From positions 868,001 to 932,000 of the forward strand of contig NZ_CP016443.1 of assembly GCF_001742165.1 (NCBI RefSeq): a DNA stretch of 64,000 nucleotides. Direction: 5' to 3'. Within the stretch, counting starts at the first letter, position 1. Every line of letters starts with the position of its first letter. The DNA is from Burkholderia stabilis (GTDB lineage Bacteria > Pseudomonadota > Gammaproteobacteria > Burkholderiales > Burkholderiaceae). Shown piece after piece: positions 35,601-44,397 of this stretch. Made by a program: the position numbers and the translations under genes. The notes under the pieces are model-generated. The model was not told the DNA's origin and ran no database searches. It saw nothing but the letters and a program-made list of their open reading frames with translations.

Positions 35601-38600
35601 TCGCGCACATCACGACGTCGTCGCGCAAGCGGATGGTCGGCGGCTTCTATGCGTACGACAACAAGAGCGACACGCGCGAGCTCGGCGTGCTGTGCTCGGG
35701 CAAGACCGACGACAAGGGCCGCATGTCCTGCGACGCGACGCTCGAACAGGCCGGCAACGTGCAGCTGATCGCGGTTGCAAAGGATGGCGACGGCCGCGCG
35801 TCGAACGCATCGACGTCGGTCTGGGTCACGCGCGAGGACGAGCTCTGGTTCGGCGGCGACAACACCGACCGGATCGACGTGATCTCGGAGAAAACCTCGT
35901 ACGAACCAGGCGAAACGGCCCGCTTCCAGGTGCGCATGCCGTTCCGCTACGCGACCGCGCTCGTCGCGGTCGAACGCGGCGGCGTGATGGAAACGCACAT
36001 CGTCGAGCTGAACGGCAAGAACCCGACCGTCGACCTGAAGGTCGGCGAATCGTGGGGGCCGAACGTCTACGTGTCGGTGCTCGCGCTGCGCGGCCGGATT
36101 CGCGAAGTGCCGTGGTACTCGTTCTTCACGTGGGGCTGGAAGGCCCCGGTCGAATGGGCCCGCGCATTCTGGCGCGAAGGCCGCCACTATGAAGCGCCGA
36201 CCGCGTTCGTCGACCTGTCGAAGCCCGCGTTCCGCTACGGCCTCGGCGAGATCAAGGTCGGCACGGGCGTCCACCGCCTCGGCGTGACCGTGACGACCGA
36301 CGCGACGCGCTACACGGTGCGCAGCAAGGCCCAGGCGCACGTAAAGGTCACGCTGCCGAACGGCCAGCCCGCGCCGGCCGGCACGCAGATCGCGGTCGCA
36401 GCCGTCGACGAGGCGCTGCTCGAACTGATGCCGAACAACAGCTGGGACCTGCTCGACGCGATGCTGCGGCGACGCGCGTACGGCGTCGAAACCGCCACCG
36501 CGCAGATGGAGATCGTCGGTCGCCGCCACTTCGGCCGCAAGGCCGTACCGGCCGGCGGCGGCGGCGGCAGCGCGCCGACGCGCGAGCTGTTCGACACGCT
36601 GTTGCTGTGGAATCCGCGCGTGACGCTGGATGCCAACGGCAGCGCGACCGTCGAGGTGCCGCTGAACGACGCGCTCACGCGCTTCCGGATCGTCGCGATC
36701 GCGGCGGTCGGCCCCGACCGTTTCGGCACGGGCAGCACGTCGATCCGCAGCACGCAGGATCTGCAACTGATCTCCGGCCTGCCGCCGCTCGTGCGAGAAG
36801 GCGACGCGTTCCGCGCGCAGGTCACGCTGCGCAACACGACCGACCGCGCGATGCAGGTCGTCGTGACGCCGCGCGTGACGGGCCTCGACGTCGCGCCGCA
36901 AACCGTGTCGCTCGCCGCCAATACGGCAAGCGAAGTGGCATGGACGATCACCGTGCCCGAGCAGGCGCTCGATGCGGCCGGCGCGCTGAACTGGCGCATC
37001 GAAGCCGCCGAACAAGGCGGCAAGCGCGCATCCGACGCGCTGGCAGTCGCGCAGAAGGTCGTGCCCGCGCTGCCGGTAACCGTACAGCAGGCCACGCTCG
37101 CGCAGGTCGACGGCACGCTGACCGTGCCTGTCGCGGCGCCGGCCGGCGCCGCGGGCAATGCACAGGGCGCGCCGCGCGGCGGCATCGCCGTCTCGCTGCA
37201 GTCGAAGCTCGCCGACGGCCTGCCGGGCGTGCGCCGCTGGTTCGAGCGCTATCCGTACCGCTGCCTCGAACAGCAGGCGTCGCGCGCGATCGGGCTGCGC
37301 GACCCCGCGCAATGGCAGGCACTGGTTGCACGCATGCCCGTCTACCTCGACAGCGACGGGCTCGCGAGCTACTTCCCGCCGTCGTCCGACGATTCGCACT
37401 ACGGCAGCCCGACGCTGTCGTCGTACCTGCTCGTGCTGTCCGACGAGGCGAGCCGTCTCGACCCGCGCTTCGCGCTGCCGGAAGACATGCGCACGCAGCT
37501 CGAAGCCGGGCTCGCGCGCTTCGTCGACGGCCGCATCGAGCGCAACGCATGGGCGCCGCGCCAGGATCGCGACCTGCGCAAGCTCGCCGCGATCGAGGCG
37601 CTGTCGCGCTACGGCGCCGCGCAGGGCCGCATGCTCGGCTCGATCGAAATCGCGCCGAACCAGTGGCCGACGTCGGCGGTGATCGACTATCACGCGATCC
37701 TGACGCGCGTGAAGGACATCCCGCAACGCGACGAGAAACGCGCGCAGGTCGAGCAGATCCTGCGTGCGCGCCTCACGTACCAGGGCACGCAGCTCGTGTT
37801 CTCGACCGCGCGCGACGACGACCTGTGGTGGCTGATGACGAGCAACGAGACCAACGCCGCGCGTCTCGCGATGGAATTCGCGGGCGACCCGGCGTGGAAG
37901 GACGAGATGCCGCGCGTGACGGCCGGCCTGCTCGCGCTGCAACGCCAGGGCGCATGGCAGACGACGACGTCGAACGCGCTCGGGCTGCTCGCGGTCGAGC
38001 GCTTCTCGCGCACCTACGAGAGCACGCCGGTTGCCGGCGCGACGAAGGTCGCGCTCGGCGGCGACGAGCGCACGATCTCGTGGTCGCAGGCGCAGGCGCC
38101 GGCCGATACGCCCGCGTCGGCCACCGCCGCGACCCGCGCGGCCGCCGCGCGCAGCGTGCTGATGCCGTGGCCGCGCGCGTCGCAGGCGCCGGCCACGCTG
38201 TCGGTCACGCAGGAAGGCACCGGGCGGCCGTGGGCGACCGTCGAGAGCCTCGCGGCCGTGCCGCTGCGCTCGCCGTTCGCGGCCGGCTACCGGATCACGA
38301 AGACGGTCACACCCGTGTCGCCCGCCGTCAAGGGCGTGCTGACGCGCGGCGACGTCGTGCGCGTGCATCTGGACATCGATGCGCAGAGCGACATGACGTG
38401 GGTCGCCGTCAACGATCCGATCCCGGCCGGCGCGACGATCCTCGGATCGGGCCTCGGCCGCGACTCCGAAGCGGCGACGCAGGGCGAGAAAACGCCGGAC
38501 GGCGCGTGGCCGTCGTTCATCGAGCGTGACTTCGACGGCTACCGCGCGTACTACGACTATTTGCCGAAGGGCAAATTCTCGGTCGAGTACACGGTTCGGT

Positions 38601-38725
38601 TGAACAACGTCGGCACGTTCGGACTGCCGCCGACGCGCGTCGAGGCGCTGTACGCGCCGTCCGTGTACGGCCTGTGGCCGAATCCGCCGATGACCGTGAA
38701 ACCGGCCGACGCAGGCAAGTCGTGA
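32690..38725 (+). CDS. Bacterial alpha-2-macroglobulin (YfhM/MagD-like), 2011 aa
   Basis: Giant periplasmic protease trap. The start MKQHDKHNKANPTNRTTRL leads to a hydrophobic signal-anchor (WRIGAVAALGAAAALSLHAL) without a lipobox cysteine, unlike the lipoprotein type. MG-type beta domains fill the N-terminal half. The A2M family block begins near LFDTLLLWNPRVTLDANGSA (about residue 1300). The thioester motif is present as YPYRCLEQQ with C1525 to Q1528, in the alpha/alpha-toroid domain. It is followed 7 bp later by PBP1C, the classic pairing that repairs and defends the wall after protease attack. Confidence 0.96.
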   Translation: MKQHDKHNKANPTNRTTRLVWRIGAVAALGAAAALSLHALAARTVSVSPQGTVTEVRQTVIKFDEPMVAFGSASAPNPARVTCTDSAAARGQGHWLDDKTWVYDFENDLPPGVRCSVALNDTLRSVAGNAASGTRRFTFQTGGPFPVNVRPGSREIEERQVFVMKLNGPAEPRSALANIWCEAAGIGNRIPVTAADDDTRNALLDHFGLKKDAARVLTLSCAQALPASAKMQLVYGKGVASPSGIANDTERRFDFTVRAPFAASFSCERENAKAPCTPLRPLTLSFNAPISRKNAEAIKVRGPDGSLSPTFAADDHSEEVTTVTFNPPLPAQAGLTIELPSGLRDVTDRTLSNADLFPLATRTAPMPPLAKFSSGTFGIVERFAEPDTPALVPVTLRNVEADLHIAGLNAGGAQFANLKVENDTAIRQWMRTVDRFDNWSMTAGSIDDQIPGLLERKGQHPVYVPLEAGEKQPAPKNRRVDVRSLSLLKGEPGAQALTLPQADPKTLRPFEIVGVPIEKPGFYVLELASPALGRSLLAKPSSMYVRTTVLVTNLGVHLKQGRENNLVWVTTLDKGKPVPNAQIRVSDCNGDEIASGKTDAQGLLKIDGPFEPKHECSSSERFDDYFVSARVNDPKTGPDMAFVSSGWNRGIESWRFNVPTDTDSAPTVRAHTVFDRTLLRAGETVSMKHFIRTETLQSLAFPSQYPTRVTIRHLGTGQTYKLPLTWAADHSADTQFTLPPAAKLGEYSVELEGGPEDSPTSTYYSGSFRVEAFRLPVLKGSIGARDAQKSPLVAVKEAPLAVQIDYVSGGGASNLPVQVSALMKWASPPFADRFEDFSFTPYRADKSDGNADDDSQDGDNASSSNNDPDATKLIADKLPLTLDRNGASSVTLKGLPDVDAPKRIALEATFADPNGEVQTIRGDTILWPAAVVAGIKAGRWVSVGQRVPVQALAVDLQGKPRASVPIEIKGVAHITTSSRKRMVGGFYAYDNKSDTRELGVLCSGKTDDKGRMSCDATLEQAGNVQLIAVAKDGDGRASNASTSVWVTREDELWFGGDNTDRIDVISEKTSYEPGETARFQVRMPFRYATALVAVERGGVMETHIVELNGKNPTVDLKVGESWGPNVYVSVLALRGRIREVPWYSFFTWGWKAPVEWARAFWREGRHYEAPTAFVDLSKPAFRYGLGEIKVGTGVHRLGVTVTTDATRYTVRSKAQAHVKVTLPNGQPAPAGTQIAVAAVDEALLELMPNNSWDLLDAMLRRRAYGVETATAQMEIVGRRHFGRKAVPAGGGGGSAPTRELFDTLLLWNPRVTLDANGSATVEVPLNDALTRFRIVAIAAVGPDRFGTGSTSIRSTQDLQLISGLPPLVREGDAFRAQVTLRNTTDRAMQVVVTPRVTGLDVAPQTVSLAANTASEVAWTITVPEQALDAAGALNWRIEAAEQGGKRASDALAVAQKVVPALPVTVQQATLAQVDGTLTVPVAAPAGAAGNAQGAPRGGIAVSLQSKLADGLPGVRRWFERYPYRCLEQQASRAIGLRDPAQWQALVARMPVYLDSDGLASYFPPSSDDSHYGSPTLSSYLLVLSDEASRLDPRFALPEDMRTQLEAGLARFVDGRIERNAWAPRQDRDLRKLAAIEALSRYGAAQGRMLGSIEIAPNQWPTSAVIDYHAILTRVKDIPQRDEKRAQVEQILRARLTYQGTQLVFSTARDDDLWWLMTSNETNAARLAMEFAGDPAWKDEMPRVTAGLLALQRQGAWQTTTSNALGLLAVERFSRTYESTPVAGATKVALGGDERTISWSQAQAPADTPASATAATRAAAARSVLMPWPRASQAPATLSVTQEGTGRPWATVESLAAVPLRSPFAAGYRITKTVTPVSPAVKGVLTRGDVVRVHLDIDAQSDMTWVAVNDPIPAGATILGSGLGRDSEAATQGEKTPDGAWPSFIERDFDGYRAYYDYLPKGKFSVEYTVRLNNVGTFGLPPTRVEALYAPSVYGLWPNPPMTVKPADAGKS

Positions 38726-38732
38726 GTACGTG

Positions 38733-41102
38733 ATGATCGATCTGGTTTTGCCGCGGCCGGCGCGTTTCGCCGGCCGCGTGATCGTTGCCGTCGTGCTGGC
38801 CGCGCCGCTCGTCGCGCATGCGCTGCCCGGCTACGACGACGTGCGCCGCAACTGGCGCAGTTCCGACTGGGTGCTGCTCGCGCGCGACGGCACGCCGCTG
38901 CAGCGCACGCGCGTCGACCTCACCGAACGGCGCGGCGACTGGGTGTCGCTCGCGGACGTATCGCCCGCATTCCGCGAGGCGATCGTCGTCTCCGAGGACA
39001 AGCGTTTCTACGAACACAGCGGCGTCGACTGGCGCGGAATCGCCGGCGCCGCGTGGGGCAACCTGTGGAACGAGCGCACGCGCGGTGCGTCGACCGTCAC
39101 GATGCAACTCGCCGGGCTGCTCAGCGATTCGCCGCGCCGCTCGGGGCAGCGCTCGCTACCGCAGAAGGCTACGCAGGCGATGAACGCGCTGCTGCTCGAA
39201 CGCGGCTGGCGCAAGGACCAGATCCTCGAGGCCTACCTGAACCTCGTGCCGTTCCGCGGCGAGACGGTCGGGCTCGGCGCGCTGTCGCAGGTGCTGTTCG
39301 GCAAGGCGCCGTCGGGTCTCGACGCGCGCGAGGCCGCGATCGCGGCCGCACTCGTGCGCGCGCCCAACGCGACGCCCGCGAAAGTCGCCGAGCGCGCGTG
39401 CCGGATCCTGCGCGACATGCATGCGGAACAGGCGTGCGCGTCGCTCGACGGCTACGTGCAGCTCGTCGTCGCGCGCCCGGCCAGCGCGGTGCGCGACGAC
39501 GGCGCCGCCCTCGCCCCGCACTTCGCGCGGCGCATCGCGGCCGAGGTCAGGCCGGCGGCCGGCGCGCAGATCCGCACGACGCTCGATGCGCCGCTGCAGC
39601 GCTTCGCGCGCGACACGCTGACGCGCGCGCTCACCGAACTCAACGCACCCGCGCACCGGCGCAACGTGCAGGACGGCGCGGTCGTCGTGATCGACAACAC
39701 GACCGGCGAGATTCGCGCGTGGGTCGGATCGTCGGGCGCGTTGTCGAGCGCGCGCGATGTCGACGCCGTGCTCGCGCCGCGCCAGGCCGGCTCGACGCTC
39801 AAGCCGTTCCTCTACGCCCAGGCGCTGGACGAAAAACGGCTGACCGCCGCGTCGCTGCTCGACGATGCGCCGATCAACCTCGCCGCCGGCGGCGGTTTGT
39901 ACATTCCGCAGAACTACGACAAGGACTTCAAGGGCTGGGTGAGCGTGCGCAGCGCGCTCGGCGGCTCGCTGAACGTGCCGGCCGTGCGCACGCTCGTGCT
40001 CGTCACGCCGCACCGTTTCGCGCGCACGCTGACCGCGCTCGGCCTGCCGCTCGCGCAGGAAGGCGACTACTACGGCTTCAGCCTCGCGCTCGGCAGCGCG
40101 GACGTCACGCTGCTGTCGCTGACCAACGCGTATCGCGCGCTCGCGAACGGCGGCGTCGCACGCAAGGTCGTCGACCTGCCCGCGCCAGCGCCGGCTGCCG
40201 GCGCATCGGCGCCCACGCGTGCGGACGGCGGCACCCGGGTGTTCAGCGAAGCGGCCAGCTTCGTCGTCACCGACATCCTGTCGGACAACAACGCGCGCGT
40301 GCGCACGTTCGGCTTCGACAATCCGCTCGCCACGCGCTTCTTCTCGGCGGTCAAGACCGGCACGAGCAAGGACATGCGCGACAACTGGACGGTCGGCTTC
40401 ACGTCGCGCTATACGGTCGGCGTGTGGGTCGGCAATGCGGATGGCTCGCCGATGTGGGACGTGTCGGGCGTCACGGGCGCGTCGCCCGTGTGGTCGGCCG
40501 TCGTCGGCTACCTGCACCGCGACCTGCCGAGCCGCGCGCCACGCGCGCCGGCCGGCGTCGAGACGCGCCGCATCACGTTCGAACGCGATATCGAGCCCGC
40601 GCGCAACGAGTGGTTCATCGCGGGAACGGCGGTCGACACGATCCGGCTCGCCGCACCCGTCACGCCGGGCAAGGACGGCGCGCGCGCGCCGCTGACGATC
40701 GGTGCGCCGACGGACGGCACGATCTTCGCGATCGACCCGGACATTCCGCCGAAGAACCAACGGATCTGGTTCGAGCGTTCGGCCGGGCGCGCCGCGCGGT
40801 TCGCGTGGCGGCTCGACGACAAGGTAATCGGGCATGCCGACCGCGTCGCGTGGCTGCCGTGGCCGGGCCGGCACCGGCTCGAACTCGTCGACGCGCGAGG
40901 GAATGTCGCGGATGCGATCAGCTTCGAGGTACGGGGGCGTTCGCGAAAACGGCTGCACCGGCCGCGCGCAAGCCCTGAGCAGGCCGGGTCGGCAAGGCAC
41001 GCGGCCGATTGTGGCCGCGACGGAATCGACCGACGATACCGGACGCGCGATGCATTCGGACACACAAGACAAACCGGCGCAGACCGATTCCGGATCCGAT
41101 AA
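38733..41102 (+). CDS. pbpC: Penicillin-binding protein 1C, 789 aa
   Basis: Class A-type PBP with a signal anchor (VIVAVVLAAPLVAHA). The glycosyltransferase domain has VVSEDKRFYEHSGVDWRGIA, then TRGASTVTMQLAGLL. The transpeptidase domain has S354-TLK in QAGSTLKPFLYAQ, a later KTGTSKDMRDNWTVGF box, and then a C-terminal BiPBP_C domain. A GTG at 38730 is the alternative start. The last about 50 residues (after SFEVRGR) are a low-complexity Arg-rich tail not expected in the family, so the true ancestral stop may have been lost. The stop is 5 bp before an 18-C tract. Confidence 0.93.
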   Translation: MIDLVLPRPARFAGRVIVAVVLAAPLVAHALPGYDDVRRNWRSSDWVLLARDGTPLQRTRVDLTERRGDWVSLADVSPAFREAIVVSEDKRFYEHSGVDWRGIAGAAWGNLWNERTRGASTVTMQLAGLLSDSPRRSGQRSLPQKATQAMNALLLERGWRKDQILEAYLNLVPFRGETVGLGALSQVLFGKAPSGLDAREAAIAAALVRAPNATPAKVAERACRILRDMHAEQACASLDGYVQLVVARPASAVRDDGAALAPHFARRIAAEVRPAAGAQIRTTLDAPLQRFARDTLTRALTELNAPAHRRNVQDGAVVVIDNTTGEIRAWVGSSGALSSARDVDAVLAPRQAGSTLKPFLYAQALDEKRLTAASLLDDAPINLAAGGGLYIPQNYDKDFKGWVSVRSALGGSLNVPAVRTLVLVTPHRFARTLTALGLPLAQEGDYYGFSLALGSADVTLLSLTNAYRALANGGVARKVVDLPAPAPAAGASAPTRADGGTRVFSEAASFVVTDILSDNNARVRTFGFDNPLATRFFSAVKTGTSKDMRDNWTVGFTSRYTVGVWVGNADGSPMWDVSGVTGASPVWSAVVGYLHRDLPSRAPRAPAGVETRRITFERDIEPARNEWFIAGTAVDTIRLAAPVTPGKDGARAPLTIGAPTDGTIFAIDPDIPPKNQRIWFERSAGRAARFAWRLDDKVIGHADRVAWLPWPGRHRLELVDARGNVADAISFEVRGRSRKRLHRPRASPEQAGSARHAADCGRDGIDRRYRTRDAFGHTRQTGADRFRIR

Positions 41103-41172
41103 AAATGCCCCCCCCCCCCCCCCCCGAAACCGAGGGCAAGCTGCTTCGGCACGGCACCCTGCGCGCAAGTAA
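41050..41172 (+). CDS. Doubtful small ORF spanning the poly-C tract, 40 aa
   Basis: A frame overlapping the 3' end of pbpC reads MHSDTQDKPAQTDSGSDKNA, then six prolines encoded by the C run, then RNRGQAASARHPARK. The upper half is hydrophilic and codon-like for Burkholderia. No good ribosome site is visible. Any slippage of the C tract would change its end. Confidence 0.25.
   Translation: MHSDTQDKPAQTDSGSDKNAPPPPPRNRGQAASARHPARK
41108..41125. repeat. Homopolymer of 18 C
   Basis: An uninterrupted run of 18 cytosines just after the pbpC stop codon. Runs this long are rare in bacteria outside contingency loci and are prone to slippage and sequencing error, so the exact length should be treated with care. 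Confidence 0.85.
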
Positions 41173-41342
41173 CGCATCCCGCCGGCGAAACACCGCACGA
41201 GCCGAACCGGTCAACGGCAAGCCGCTCCCCATCGCCAGCAGGCCAAACGGGCAAGCACCGCCCCGATTCGGGACATAGAATGAGAGCGGCGCCGTATTCC
41301 CGGCGCGCATCGGTTGCTCCCTTCTCCCGGACGCACGCGACC

Positions 41343-42032
41343 ATGAACATTCGCCATACGCGCTTCACCCGCCCCGCGCTGGGCGCCTTTTGCGTCGCCA
41401 CGCTCGCGGCGCTTCAGGCCTGCAACGGCGACGCCTGTTTCGGCGTCGACGTCTGCTTCAACAACAACACGCAGACCGTGTCGCTGTCGGGCACGGCCGC
41501 CACGGGCGATGCGCTCGCGAGCGCGCCGGTGGCGGTCAGTTGTGCGGTGGGATCGGCCACGACGCTGACGGACGGCGGCGGCAACTATCGTGTGACGGTG
41601 AACGCCGCACTGCCGTGCGTGATCACCGTGACGTCGGGCGGCACGAGCCTGCATTCGCTCGCCTATGCAGGCGGCACCTTCAATACGACACCCGAGACCG
41701 AGCTGATGCTGGTCTATCTCGCGGCGCAGCTCGGCACGAATACGGCCGGGTTGATCGGCAATTTCCAGGGCAACCTGCGCTATCAGCAGGCGATGAACAG
41801 CCCGGACACCGTGCAGGCCGCGCAATCGGCCGTGGTGACGAACCTGCAGCAGCGTTATGCGCTCACGCTTGCAGCGCCGGCGTTCCTGACCACGTCGTTC
41901 GTGGTCGGGCAACCGGGCGTCGACAGCGATCTCGTCGCGCTGGCCAAAGCCGGCGCGATCGATTCGAATGGGTCGCCGGATCCGGTTGCCGTTTCGCTAT
42001 TGACCCAGGCGGGCGCGGCGCATCCGCTGTAA
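41343..42032 (+). CDS. Putative lipoprotein of unknown function, 229 aa
   Basis: N-terminal lipoprotein signal: FTRPALGAFCVATLAALQAC, with lipobox LQAC. The mature part begins with three further cysteines (NGDACFGVDVCFNNN), has an immunoglobulin-like or carboxypeptidase-regulatory-like segment (TVSLSGTAATGDALASAPVAV, of which ATGDALASAPV is the conserved-looking turn) and an all-alpha C-terminal half. No specific family is recognised. An in-frame upstream ATG (41280) would bury the signal peptide and is rejected. The ribosome site is weak. Confidence 0.8.
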   Translation: MNIRHTRFTRPALGAFCVATLAALQACNGDACFGVDVCFNNNTQTVSLSGTAATGDALASAPVAVSCAVGSATTLTDGGGNYRVTVNAALPCVITVTSGGTSLHSLAYAGGTFNTTPETELMLVYLAAQLGTNTAGLIGNFQGNLRYQQAMNSPDTVQAAQSAVVTNLQQRYALTLAAPAFLTTSFVVGQPGVDSDLVALAKAGAIDSNGSPDPVAVSLLTQAGAAHPL

Positions 42033-42061
42033 GCGGCCTGCGGCGCGAAAGGAATCGAACC

Positions 42062-42583
42062 TCAGGCGCCCGCTTCGTTCCCTTCGTCGGCCAGCAGCGC
42101 CCACCGTTCGTGGTCGCACCATTCGCCGCCGATGCGCAGATAGCGCGGCGAAAATCCCTCTTTCCGGAAGCCGAGCCGCCGTACCAGCGCGATCGATGCG
42201 TGGTTGCCGGGCTGGATGTTCGCTTCGAGCCGATGCAGCCCGAGCTCACCGAACGCGACACCGATCGCCTCGCGCAACGCGTCCGTCATCAGCCCCTTGC
42301 GGCTGAAATCCGCCATCCCGTAGTACCCGAGATACGCGCTCTGAAACACGCCGCCGACGATCTCGTTGAAGTTCACCACACCGGCCACCGCCCCGGACAC
42401 CCGTTCCCGCGCGACGAGTCCGACATTCGGCCCCGTCACGCAGCGGGCGAACCATTGATCGAATCCGGCCTGGTCGACAAACGAGTCGACCCACGGCAGA
42501 TGATGGCTTCGGCTGGCGCGGTTGGCGGCGATCAGGTCGGCGGCATCGGATCGGGAGACGCGGTTCAGCAGGATCAGGCTCAT
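42062..42583 (-). CDS. GNAT acetyltransferase, RimJ/RimL type, 173 aa
   Basis: Acetyl-CoA-dependent N-acetyltransferase of unknown substrate. Acetyl-CoA binding motif A is in KGLMTDALREAIGVAFGELG, followed by LHRLEANIQPGNHASIALVR and RLGFRKEGFSPRYLRIGGEW, the usual RimL C-terminal order. The length is normal. It lies 92 bp downstream of the MFS exporter gene on the same strand and may be cotranscribed with it. Confidence 0.92.
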   Translation of the reverse strand: MSLILLNRVSRSDAADLIAANRASRSHHLPWVDSFVDQAGFDQWFARCVTGPNVGLVARERVSGAVAGVVNFNEIVGGVFQSAYLGYYGMADFSRKGLMTDALREAIGVAFGELGLHRLEANIQPGNHASIALVRRLGFRKEGFSPRYLRIGGEWCDHERWALLADEGNEAGA

Positions 42584-42675
42584 GGTTCTGTCGGATGTGG
42601 TGTGTTGCGCGAGCGGCCCGGCTAGCAAGGCCGCTCGGCCGCGTCGCCACCGCTCGCGATCGATCAACGAAACGC

Positions 42676-43923
42676 TTACGCGGCCTCCCCGCTCCCGCAC
42701 ACGACGGCCGCGGCCTGCTGCTGCGTCAGGTACCGCAGCAGCTTCGTCACCATCCATACGACGATGAACGACAGCACGACGAAGAACAGCGCGAGCGGCG
42801 TCAGCACGTGGATCGACACGAAGCCGGCCAGCCCCATCATCGCCGACGACACGAGCAGCAGCGCGCACCCGAGGATCGCGCTCGTCAGCCCCGCGATATG
42901 CGGAAACAGCGAATTGCCCTTGGCCATCAGCGTCGGATACATCGCGCCCGCGCAGAAGCCCATCACGAGCACCGGCGTGGCGAGCGTCCACACGCGCAGG
43001 CCGACGGTCAACGCCAGCACCAGCATCGCGACCGACGCACCCGCCATCACGCGCGCGCCGATGCGTAGCCGTTGCTCGGCGCTCGGCAGCCCGCGCCCGT
43101 GAATCCGGTTCGACAGGCCGCCCAGGAAATACATGAGCCCGATCCCGAGCGCGAGATAGCCGAAGAAGGTGGGCGGCTTGTGCAGCGTGGTCTGCACCAT
43201 GAACGGCCCGACGATGTTGAACACGAGCAGGATGCTGTAGCACAGCCCTTGCGCGAGGAAGCAGCTCTGGAATACCGGGCTCGCCAGCACCTTGCCCGCG
43301 TTCGCCATCAGCGTGCGCGGCTCGAGATGCACCGGTTTCGGCAAGGTTTCGCGGTAGCGCCACAGCAGCGCCCACATCACCAGCGAGTAGACGAGCAGGA
43401 ACACGAGGCACGCACGCCAGCCGAACCATTCCTGCAGATGCGCGCCGATCACCGGCGCGATGATCGGCGCGAGCCCCCACGCGATCGACATGTACGTGAA
43501 CGCGTGCATCAGCGCCTGACCGGAGAACGAATCGGTGATGATCGCTTTCGCGAGCAGGTTGGTGGTCGCAATCCCGAAGCCCTGCAGGCAGCGCGCGAGC
43601 ACGAACATCTCCAGGCTCTGCGCGCCGAGCGACAACAGGCAGCCGATCGTGTAGATCACCAGCCCGAACGCAAGCACGCGCTTGCGCCCGTATGCGTCGG
43701 CGATCGGGCCGAAAATCAGCTGGCCGAGCGCGTAGGCCGCCATGTAGCCGGACACGCTCGACTGGATCGCCTGCGGCGTCGTCGCGAACGAACGCGCCAT
43801 GTCGGGCAGCGCGGGGACGTAGATGTCGATCGCGAGCTGGCCCGCGGACGCGAACAGGCAGATCAGGAATAGCAGGAAGCGCGGCGAATTCGACTCGCGC
43901 GCGGGGGTGAGCGTGGCGTTCAT
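42676..43923 (-). CDS. MFS drug exporter, Bcr/CflA family, 415 aa
   Basis: Twelve-helix DHA1 exporter. ASAGQLAIDIYVPALPDMAR is the Bcr/CflA first-helix signature, then YALGQLIFGPIADAYGRKRV the loop 2-3 motif. AIITDSFSGQALMHAFTYMS and WGLAPIIAPVIGAHLQEWFG give the antiporter motif C region. The start MNATLTPARESN is chosen over an upstream ATG (43983) that overlaps the GTTCG-AATAT-CGAAC palindrome (43967-43981) in the promoter. Substrate unknown (bicyclomycin or sulfonamide-like drugs in relatives). Confidence 0.93.
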   Translation of the reverse strand: MNATLTPARESNSPRFLLFLICLFASAGQLAIDIYVPALPDMARSFATTPQAIQSSVSGYMAAYALGQLIFGPIADAYGRKRVLAFGLVIYTIGCLLSLGAQSLEMFVLARCLQGFGIATTNLLAKAIITDSFSGQALMHAFTYMSIAWGLAPIIAPVIGAHLQEWFGWRACLVFLLVYSLVMWALLWRYRETLPKPVHLEPRTLMANAGKVLASPVFQSCFLAQGLCYSILLVFNIVGPFMVQTTLHKPPTFFGYLALGIGLMYFLGGLSNRIHGRGLPSAEQRLRIGARVMAGASVAMLVLALTVGLRVWTLATPVLVMGFCAGAMYPTLMAKGNSLFPHIAGLTSAILGCALLLVSSAMMGLAGFVSIHVLTPLALFFVVLSFIVVWMVTKLLRYLTQQQAAAVVCGSGEAA

Positions 43924-44210
43924 GACGACTGGGAAGGATGTCGGACAGCGGGATGCGCCGCGAAATGTTCGAATATCGAACACACGTGCGAACCTGGCGA
44001 ACTGCGTATTGTGCCTGTTGTTGCGGCAGGCAACCGGATTCCCCTGGCGCGGGCGAGGTTGAATGCCGATTGCGGCACGCCCGGAAATGCGCTAACCGGG
44101 CCGCCCAGCCACGGTTTTAATGCTGATATGAACCGGCATCCGCACAGTCGCCGATGGCGCTCTCCGTGAGCCGCACGGTTCGTTCAGTATCGCTTGATGG
44201 TGATACGACC

Positions 44211-44333
44211 ATGCGATTTCGTTCGTCCATGGCGGCAGGCGCGCTGGCGCTGATGCCCGTGTTCGCGATCGCCGGGCAGATGCCGGCCGCCCCCGAAAAA
44301 CCGGCCGCGCGCGGGCCTGAAATCAAGCCCTGA
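44211..44333 (+). CDS. Candidate small secreted peptide, 40 aa
   Basis: Reads MRFRSSMAAGALALMPVFAI, then AGQMPAAPEKPAARGPEIKP. The first 21 residues form a convincing Sec signal peptide ending before GQM, leaving an 18-19-residue Pro- and Ala-rich mature peptide. A terminator-like hairpin follows 24 bp later. The ribosome site is weak (GATGGTGATACGACC). No homologue is recognised. Confidence 0.5.
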   Translation: MRFRSSMAAGALALMPVFAIAGQMPAAPEKPAARGPEIKP

Positions 44334-44356
44334 CACGCGACGCATCACCCCCGACA

Positions 44357-44382
44357 CCGCCGGCCCACACCGGCGGCTTTTC
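44357..44382 (+). terminator. Intrinsic terminator after the 40-aa peptide
   Basis: 7-bp stem CCGCCGG / CCGGCGG, 6-base loop, then CTTTTCATTT. Confidence 0.7.
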
Positions 44383-44397
44383 ATTTCAGTACCGAAA

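Noticed and set aside
42046..42064. tRNA-like 3' arm near GGAATCGAACCTC
   Set aside because: No matching acceptor, D or anticodon arms on either strand.
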